This document shows positions 59,322 to 64,000 of a DNA stretch of 64,000 nt, one piece after another. The stretch comes from Trebonia sp963822615 (lineage in GTDB: Bacteria; Actinomycetota; Actinomycetes; Streptosporangiales; Streptosporangiaceae): positions 1 to 64,000 of the forward strand of contig CAWGIM010000019.1 of NCBI GenBank assembly GCA_963822615.1, in the 5' to 3' direction. Each line of letters opens with the position of its first letter. The stretch's first letter is position 1. A program made the position numbers and the translations under genes. The notes under the pieces are model-generated. The model did no database searches. It was not told the origin of the DNA and worked only from the letters and a program-made list of their open reading frames with translations.

Positions 59322-60407
59322 ATGCGCGGCGCTATCGGAGTCGTACTGGCAGGACTGGGCGCGTTCCTCATCCTGGTCGCGATCCTCCTGCCCACCTGGG
59401 TCAGCGGCCGGGTGCTCAAGTTTCCGCTGAACGAGTACGAGACCGCCACGCTGGCGGCCAGCAACGCGTCCTACTTCAGCGCCTCCGCGCTGGCCGAGAA
59501 GACCGGCGTCAGCATGGAGGCCACGTACACGATCAAGGGCGACGCCAGCAAGGGCAACTCGTCCACGGCCGTGTGGAACGAGTTCAGCTACGTCTACGAC
59601 CGCACCAACCACCAGCCGGTCCAGCAGATGACGCGCACGTTCGCGTTCGACCGGCACACCGGCCAGCTAGTCAACTGCTGCGGCGCCAGCCTCAACGGCG
59701 ACAAGTCGGTCCGGCAGACCGGGCTGGTCGGGTACGTGTTCCCGATCGGCACGCAGAAGCAGACCTACCAGGTCTTCGACACCACCCTGCGGCGGCCGGT
59801 GCCGTTCGTCTACTCGGGAACGACCACGGTGGACGGGATCTCGGCCTACGAGTTCAAGGAGAACGTGGCGCCGGTGCAGGCCGCCACCATCACCGTGCCC
59901 GGTTCCTTCGTCGGCCTGAGCGCCGCGACGGTCCAGGCCCCCGAGTTCGACGAGCTGCACCTGACCTACTACGTCGACCCCCAGACGGGGGCGCTGATCG
60001 ACGTGACCGAGCACCAGACGGTCACCTTGCGCAGTCCCGCCACCGGCGCGCAGGTCCTGGTGCTGTTCGACGCCGACCTGATCGCGACGCCGGCCAGCGT
60101 CAGGCAGATCGTCGGGCTCGACAGCAGCGGGCGGAGCGAGCTCAGCCTGCTCGACACCACCCTGCCGCTGGTCTTCGGGATCGTCGGCGGCGTCGCGCTG
60201 ATCGCCGGGATCTTCCTCGGCCGCAAGCCGCGCGGCGACGTGGACCGGCCGGCCGACGCGGCCAGCGACCCGGCCGTGCCCGCCACCGCCGAGCCGGCGC
60301 ACCCGAGCGGGTTCGCCGGCATCGCGCCCGGCCTGGGCGAGGACGGGCCGGAGCGAGCCGCGGAGCCGCCGCCGGGCGACGGCCCGGAAACCAAGAACAA
60401 GCGATAG
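59322..60407 (+). CDS. DUF3068 (PorA-like) membrane protein
   Basis: 361 aa from ATG 59322, with GGGAGGGACG upstream. N-terminal helix at about 5-24 (GVVLAGLGAFLILVAILLP), an extracytoplasmic beta-rich domain (FAFDRHTGQLVNCCG, TYYVDPQTGALIDVTEHQTV), a second helix near 283-305 and a Pro/Glu-rich cytoplasmic tail. This is the DUF3068 family of corynebacterial/mycobacterial envelope proteins. Its position behind a KstR-type box suggests an envelope change or transport role during sterol growth (inference). Confidence 0.82.
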   Translation: MRGAIGVVLAGLGAFLILVAILLPTWVSGRVLKFPLNEYETATLAASNASYFSASALAEKTGVSMEATYTIKGDASKGNSSTAVWNEFSYVYDRTNHQPVQQMTRTFAFDRHTGQLVNCCGASLNGDKSVRQTGLVGYVFPIGTQKQTYQVFDTTLRRPVPFVYSGTTTVDGISAYEFKENVAPVQAATITVPGSFVGLSAATVQAPEFDELHLTYYVDPQTGALIDVTEHQTVTLRSPATGAQVLVLFDADLIATPASVRQIVGLDSSGRSELSLLDTTLPLVFGIVGGVALIAGIFLGRKPRGDVDRPADAASDPAVPATAEPAHPSGFAGIAPGLGEDGPERAAEPPPGDGPETKNKR

Positions 60408-60459
60408 CCGGAGGAACGGTGGCGTGTTCCACCTCAACCCGAACGTGACCGGGATGCGG

Positions 60460-61083
60460 TCAGCCGAGCAGCAGGCGGGCGGCGAGCTCCAGGCGGCTGC
60501 TCACGTCGTCGGCCGAGGCTCGCCTGGTCACCCACGCGACCAGGTTCGACAGCCACACGTCACCGATCACGCGGGCGATCGCGATGTCGTCGGCGGACGG
60601 CTCCCCGTCGTGCATGGCCCGGGTGAACATCCGCACCATCTGCCCGGCGACCGTGTTCACCTCGACCGCCGCGCTCGGGTCGGCGAACATGAACGCCCGC
60701 GTCATCGCCTCGGTCAGCATCGGGTCGCGCTGCATGTTCCTGGTGACCCGGGACAGCACGTAGAGCATCCGCTCGGCGGGCGTGTCGCCCGGGATCGGCC
60801 TCCGGTCGAGCTTGTCCTGGATCTGCTCCATCTCCATGGTCAGCGCGCCGACGAGCAGGTGAATCTTGGACGGGAAGTAGCGGTACAGCGTGCCCAGCGC
60901 CACCTCGGCGTGTTCCGCGACCGCCCGCATCTGCACGGCGTCGTAACCGCCCTTGGAGGCGAGCGCCAGCGTCGCGTCCAGGATCCGCTTGCGCCGCTCT
61001 CGCTGCGCGGCCGAGCCCGAGCCCGCGTCGGCGTCGGCGATCGCTTTCGACTGAGTTCTGGCACGCGTTCTCGTGGCTGGCAT
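60460..61083 (-). CDS. kstR: TetR-family repressor KstR
   Basis: 207 aa. AQRERRKRILDATLALASKG, YDAVQMRAVAEHAEVALGTL, YRYFPSKIHLLVGAL, LLTEAMTRAFMFAD-type and RVIGDVWLSNLVAWVTRRAS are nearly identical to KstR (Rv3574), whose HTH reads TAGAAC palindromes and whose pocket binds a 3-oxo-cholestenoyl-CoA. ATG 61083 is chosen for GAGGGG six bases upstream; two in-frame starts further up lack a site. A KstR-type box lies 87 bases upstream, consistent with autorepression. It presumably governs the ten boxes listed. Confidence 0.94.
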   Translation of the reverse strand: MPATRTRARTQSKAIADADAGSGSAAQRERRKRILDATLALASKGGYDAVQMRAVAEHAEVALGTLYRYFPSKIHLLVGALTMEMEQIQDKLDRRPIPGDTPAERMLYVLSRVTRNMQRDPMLTEAMTRAFMFADPSAAVEVNTVAGQMVRMFTRAMHDGEPSADDIAIARVIGDVWLSNLVAWVTRRASADDVSSRLELAARLLLG

Positions 61084-61170
61084 TCGGGGCCCCTCGTCAT
61101 CTCTCATACCCGTACTCAGCGTACCCACCGGACCGCGGAAGATGTGCACGCGACGCTGGATGCAGCTGGA

Positions 61171-61184
61171 TGTAACGCGTTCTA
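61171..61184. promoter_or_regulatory. KstR-type operator between kstR and fadE28
   Basis: TGTAACGCGTTCTA: perfect right arm, AAC kept in the left. 87 bases from kstR and 62 from fadE28, so it can serve autoregulation and the fadE28-fadE29-chsH2 operon. Confidence 0.8.
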
Positions 61185-61214
61185 ATTATTAAGGAAACAG
61201 GGAGGAGGCGACTG

Positions 61215-61262
61215 GTGCCTGCTGTTACGACGCGGCCGCCGCGCGGATGGACTTCGGCCTGA
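61215..61262 (+). CDS. 15-codon leader ORF overlapping the fadE28 start
   Basis: GTG 61215 follows GGAGGAGG (61201-61208) at six bases, the strongest ribosome site in the gap. The frame reads VPAVTTRPPRGWTSA and stops at 61262, 16 bases into fadE28, whose own ATG has no site. This is the arrangement expected for translational coupling. Confidence 0.42.
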   Translation: MPAVTTRPPRGWTSA

Positions 61263-62329
61263 CGCGGAGCCAGCGGGAGATAGCGCACCTCGCTGGCCAG
61301 CTACTCGACGGGGGCAAACCCGACCAGTGGCAAGAGCTCGCCCGGGCGGGCCTGCTCGGCCTGTCCCTGCCTCCGGAACTCGGCGGCTTCCAGGAGCCAG
61401 CGGACCAGCCCGGCCAGCCCGGCCAGCCCGGTGACGGACTGGCCGTCCTCGGCCCGGCCGTCCTGCTGACCGAGGCCGGCCGCCGGGCGGCGCCGGTACC
61501 CGCGCTGTCCACGCTGATGACCGGGATGCTGCCGGTCGCCCGGTGGGGCGACGGGGACCTGCGGCGGCTGCTGCTGCCGCCCGCCGCCGCGGGCGAGCTG
61601 ATCCTCACCGCCGCGATCCGCGAGCCGTCGCACCCGATGCCCCCGGTGCCGGCGGCCACGGTCACCGACGGCACCGTCACCGGCACCAAGGTCGGCGTTC
61701 CCTACTGCGCGCAAGCCGGCCGCGTCCTGCTCCCGGTGCGCTTCGGCCCGGCGGGCGGGACCGGCGTGGTCATCGTCGACCCGGCGGCGCCAGGAGCGAA
61801 CGTGACCCGCACCCCGTCCGCGGCCGGCCGACCCGAGTACACGCTGCGGCTCGACCGGACTCCGGTCGAGCACGTCCTCGGCCGCGGCGACTGCCTGACT
61901 GACCTGTACCAGCTCGCGGTGGCGGGCGCGTGCTGCCTGGCCGACGGTGCCCTGTCCGCGGCGCTGACCCTGACCAGGGACCATATCGCGGCCAGGCGGC
62001 AGTTCGGCCGCCCGCTGGCCGCCTTCCAGGCGGTCGCCCAGCAGGTCGCCGACGTCTACATCGCCTCGCGCACCCTGCACCTGGCCACGGTGTCGGCGTG
62101 CTGGCGGCTTGGCGCGGGCCTGGACGCGGCCGGCGACCTCGCGGTGGCGGGGTACTGGTGCGCGCACGAGGCGCCGCGCGCCGTGCGGACCTGCCATCAC
62201 CTGCACGGGGGGACGGGAATGGACCAGTCCTATCCGCTGCACCGCTTCTCCGCCCTGATCAGCGATCTGGTGCGGTTCCTCGGCGGCGCCGAGTACCAAC
62301 TGGAGCGGCAGGCATGTTCATTGAACTGA
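61247..62329 (+). CDS. fadE28: Acyl-CoA dehydrogenase subunit FadE28 (ChsE1-like)
   Basis: 360 aa. MDFGLTRSQREIAHLAGQLL, LTEAGRRAAPVPALSTLM, HIAARRQFGRPLAAFQAVAQ, HHLHGGTGMDQSYPLHRFSA. Short steroid-type ACAD with a loop of QPGQPGQP repeats near 54-62. By pairing with FadE29 next to it and with ChsH2 beyond, it is FadE28, the non-catalytic subunit of ChsE1-ChsE2, which dehydrogenates the three-carbon side chain (C22-oyl-CoA). Overlaps fadE29 by 16 bases. Confidence 0.87.
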   Translation: MDFGLTRSQREIAHLAGQLLDGGKPDQWQELARAGLLGLSLPPELGGFQEPADQPGQPGQPGDGLAVLGPAVLLTEAGRRAAPVPALSTLMTGMLPVARWGDGDLRRLLLPPAAAGELILTAAIREPSHPMPPVPAATVTDGTVTGTKVGVPYCAQAGRVLLPVRFGPAGGTGVVIVDPAAPGANVTRTPSAAGRPEYTLRLDRTPVEHVLGRGDCLTDLYQLAVAGACCLADGALSAALTLTRDHIAARRQFGRPLAAFQAVAQQVADVYIASRTLHLATVSACWRLGAGLDAAGDLAVAGYWCAHEAPRAVRTCHHLHGGTGMDQSYPLHRFSALISDLVRFLGGAEYQLERQACSLN

Positions 62330-63465
62330 CCGCGCGGCAGGCCGCGCTGCGGGACACGCTGCGCGGTTACTTCGCCGGCCTGCTCCTGCCCGCGGAACGG
62401 GCCGAGCTGCTGACCGAGCGGCACGGCCCGGTCTACCGCGACGTGGTCCGCCGGATGGGCCGCGACGGCTGGCTCGGCGTGGGCTGGCCCACGGCCTACG
62501 GCGGGCGCGGCTTCGGCCAGGTCGAGCAGCAGATCTTCGTGAACGAGGCGGCCCGGGCCGACGTCCCGCTGCCCGCCGTCACCTTGCAGACCGTCGGCCC
62601 GGTGCTGCAGGAGCACGGCACACCCGGGCAGAAGGAGTTCTTCCTGCCCCGGATCCTGGCGGGCGAGGTCCACTTCGCGATCGGCTACACCGAGCCGGAC
62701 GCCGGCACCGACCTGGCGGCGCTGCGCACCCGGGCGGTGGCCGCTGCTGACGGTGACGGCTACGTGGTGGACGGCCAGAAGATCTTCACCACCGGCGCCC
62801 ACGCGGCCGACTACATCTGGCTGGCCTGCCGGACCGACCCGGACGCGCCCCGCCACCGGGGGATCACCATCTTGATCGTCGACACCGCCGATCCCGGGTT
62901 CTCCTGGACGCCGATCGTCACCCACGACGGCGCCCACCACGTCAACGCGACCTACTACGACCACGTGCGGGTCCCCGCCGCCATGCGGGTGGGCGCCGAG
63001 AACGGCGGCTGGCGGCTGATCACCCAGCAGCTCAACCACGAGCGGGTGATGCTCGGCCCGGCCGGCCGGCTCGCCGCGCTGACCGACCGGGTCAGCCAGT
63101 GGGCCGCCGAGCGGTCCCTGCTCGGGCAGCCCGACGTGCGCCGGGAGCTGGCCCGGGCGCAGGCCGTCACCCGGGTCAACGAGCTGCTCAACTGGCAGGT
63201 GGCGGCGGAACCGGAGCTGAGCGTCGCCGACGCGTCGGTCACCAAGGTGTTCTCCTCCGAGCAGGCCCAGGTGATCGGGCAGGCGCTGGCCGAGGTGGTG
63301 GGCCGGCACGCCGACCCGGCCGACCCGGACAGCGCGGCGCTCATGACCTGGCTGGACGTGCAGCTCAAGCGGAACACCGTGCTGACCTTCGGCGGCGGCG
63401 TGAACGAGGTCCAGCGCGAGCTCATCGCCACCGCCGGCCTTGGCCTGCCCCGGGTGCCGCGATGA
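62314..63465 (+). CDS. fadE29: Acyl-CoA dehydrogenase subunit FadE29 (ChsE2-like)
   Basis: 383 aa. FIELTARQAALRDTLRGYF, GFGQVEQQIFVNEAARADVP, VHFAIGYTEPDAGTDLAALR, QKIFTTGAHAADYIWLACRT, QLNHERVMLGPAGRLAA with the probable catalytic Glu, and VLTFGGGVNEVQRELI, collinear with Rv3543c. Catalytic partner of FadE28 in the last side-chain cycle that leads from the propionyl side chain to a 17-keto steroid. GGAGCGG lies before ATG 62314; the stop overlaps chsH2 as ATGA. Confidence 0.93.
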   Translation: MFIELTARQAALRDTLRGYFAGLLLPAERAELLTERHGPVYRDVVRRMGRDGWLGVGWPTAYGGRGFGQVEQQIFVNEAARADVPLPAVTLQTVGPVLQEHGTPGQKEFFLPRILAGEVHFAIGYTEPDAGTDLAALRTRAVAAADGDGYVVDGQKIFTTGAHAADYIWLACRTDPDAPRHRGITILIVDTADPGFSWTPIVTHDGAHHVNATYYDHVRVPAAMRVGAENGGWRLITQQLNHERVMLGPAGRLAALTDRVSQWAAERSLLGQPDVRRELARAQAVTRVNELLNWQVAAEPELSVADASVTKVFSSEQAQVIGQALAEVVGRHADPADPDSAALMTWLDVQLKRNTVLTFGGGVNEVQRELIATAGLGLPRVPR

Positions 63466-64000
63466 CGGGCCCCGGGGACGCCGCGATGACCGCGGCGGCG
63501 ATCAGGGCCGCCGCCGACCGGATCGCCGCCGCCGGGCTGAGTAAGCCGCGGCCCGCCCGCGATCCGGTCAACCGCCCGCTGATCCGCAACTGGCTGGAGG
63601 CGATCGGCGGCCAGGAAGGACCGGACTGCCTCGAGGTCGCCCCGCCGGCGATGATCCAGGTCTGGACGATGCCGGGCCTGCACGGGGCCCGCTCGGACGA
63701 CGACCCGCTCGGGGGGATGCTGGCGCTGCTCGACCAGGCCGGGTACCCCGCGATCGTCGCGACCAACTGCGACCAGGTCTACCACCGCTACGTCCGGCTG
63801 GGCGAGGAGCTGGCCGTCTCCGCCCGGCTGACCGAGGTCACCGGGCCGAAGCGGACCGCGCTTGGCGAGGGCTGGTTCGTGACCACCAGGAGCACCTGGA
63901 CCTCAGCCGGCGAACCAGTAGCCACCATGGACTTCCGGGTGCTCAAATACCGGCCCGCCCCGTCCAGCGGAGCCGCGCCTGCCTCTCCTGCCCCGCGTTC
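63462..64000 (+). CDS. chsH2: ChsH2-like MaoC/DUF35 protein (N-terminal part, cut by window end)
   Basis: About 179 residues to the window edge. The visible part is an N-terminal hotdog (MaoC-like) domain: NRPLIRNWLEAIGGQEGPDC, PPAMIQVWTMPGL, DQVYHRYVRLGEELAVSARL and GWFVTTRSTW. In ChsH2 (Rv3542c) this is followed by a DUF35 domain that binds Ltp2; ChsH1-ChsH2 hydrate the C22 enoyl-CoA and Ltp2 then removes propionyl-CoA. chsH1 and ltp2 are expected just downstream. ATG 63462 overlaps the fadE29 stop; an in-frame ATG at 63486 is an alternative. Confidence 0.85.
   Translation, partial: MTGPGDAAMTAAAIRAAADRIAAAGLSKPRPARDPVNRPLIRNWLEAIGGQEGPDCLEVAPPAMIQVWTMPGLHGARSDDDPLGGMLALLDQAGYPAIVATNCDQVYHRYVRLGEELAVSARLTEVTGPKRTALGEGWFVTTRSTWTSAGEPVATMDFRVLKYRPAPSSGAAPASPAPR

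Overview
This window is high-GC DNA, coding-dense on both strands with ATGA/GTGA stop-start overlaps and GTG starts, as expected of an actinomycete. Its centrepiece is a sterol (cholesterol/phytosterol) catabolic island. Many proteins match the Mycobacterium tuberculosis set, recognised by eye from remembered family sequences (no search was run): FadA5, CYP125, FadD3, FadD19, EchA19, FadE26/27, FadE28/29, FadE30/31, FadA6, IpdA/B/C/F, EchA20 and both regulators KstR and KstR2. GAF-ANTAR proteins, an XRE/DUF397 pair and an nSTAND-WD40 protein are common in soil actinomycetes outside Mycobacterium, but the genus cannot be fixed from the sequence.

Layout. 1-13.3 kb is a mixed flank: a helicase IV-like enzyme with an embedded nuclease domain, a Ser/Thr kinase, an HIBADH-family reductase, a guanine-deaminase-like protein, a membrane ABM-domain protein, an expansin-like protein, a solute-binding lipoprotein divergent from a DszA/NtaA-type monooxygenase, two GAF-ANTAR proteins and a small membrane protein. 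13.4-29.2 kb is a side-chain block: fadA5-fadD3 divergent from cyp125; DUF35-ltp4-ltp3 divergent from an acyl-CoA ligase; echA19 divergent from fadD19-NMO-LLM; fadE26-fadE27. 29.5-36.6 kb is an accessory insert: DUF397/XRE with two small ORFs, a FAH-family enzyme, an atypical SDR and a 1319-aa nSTAND protein with 14 WD40 repeats. 36.8-49.1 kb carries the C/D-ring (HIP) genes: fadA6-SDR, ipdA-ipdB-ipdC-ipdF-echA20-ech, kstR2, and fadE31-fadE32/33-fadE30-fadE. 49.2-60.4 kb holds an aldehyde dehydrogenase, SDR pair, GMC oxidoreductase, a SnoaL-DUF1214-SDR-sulfotransferase operon, an LLM oxidoreductase and a DUF2613/DUF3068-type pair. 60.4-64 kb has kstR divergent from fadE28-fadE29-chsH2, the last cut by the window end.

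Regulation can be read from the DNA. Ten 14-bp boxes of the form TAGAACnnGTTCTA (KstR type) sit at the starts of side-chain and accessory operons. Two ACCAAGCGCTTGRT boxes (KstR2 type) lie between fadA6 and ipdA and in front of kstR2. The fadE30/31 operon and the fadA5-fadD3 unit sit behind KstR-type boxes, although their M. tuberculosis counterparts fadE30-33 and fadD3 belong to the KstR2 regulon.

Four genes between 40 and 56 kb (ipdC, fadE30, an Hsd4A-like SDR and a sulfotransferase) each have one apparent single-base frameshift inside an otherwise well-conserved protein. Either the sequence carries indel errors there or the locus is decaying. This decides whether the HIP branch can work. 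Genes for ring A/B opening and Mce4 uptake are not in the window.
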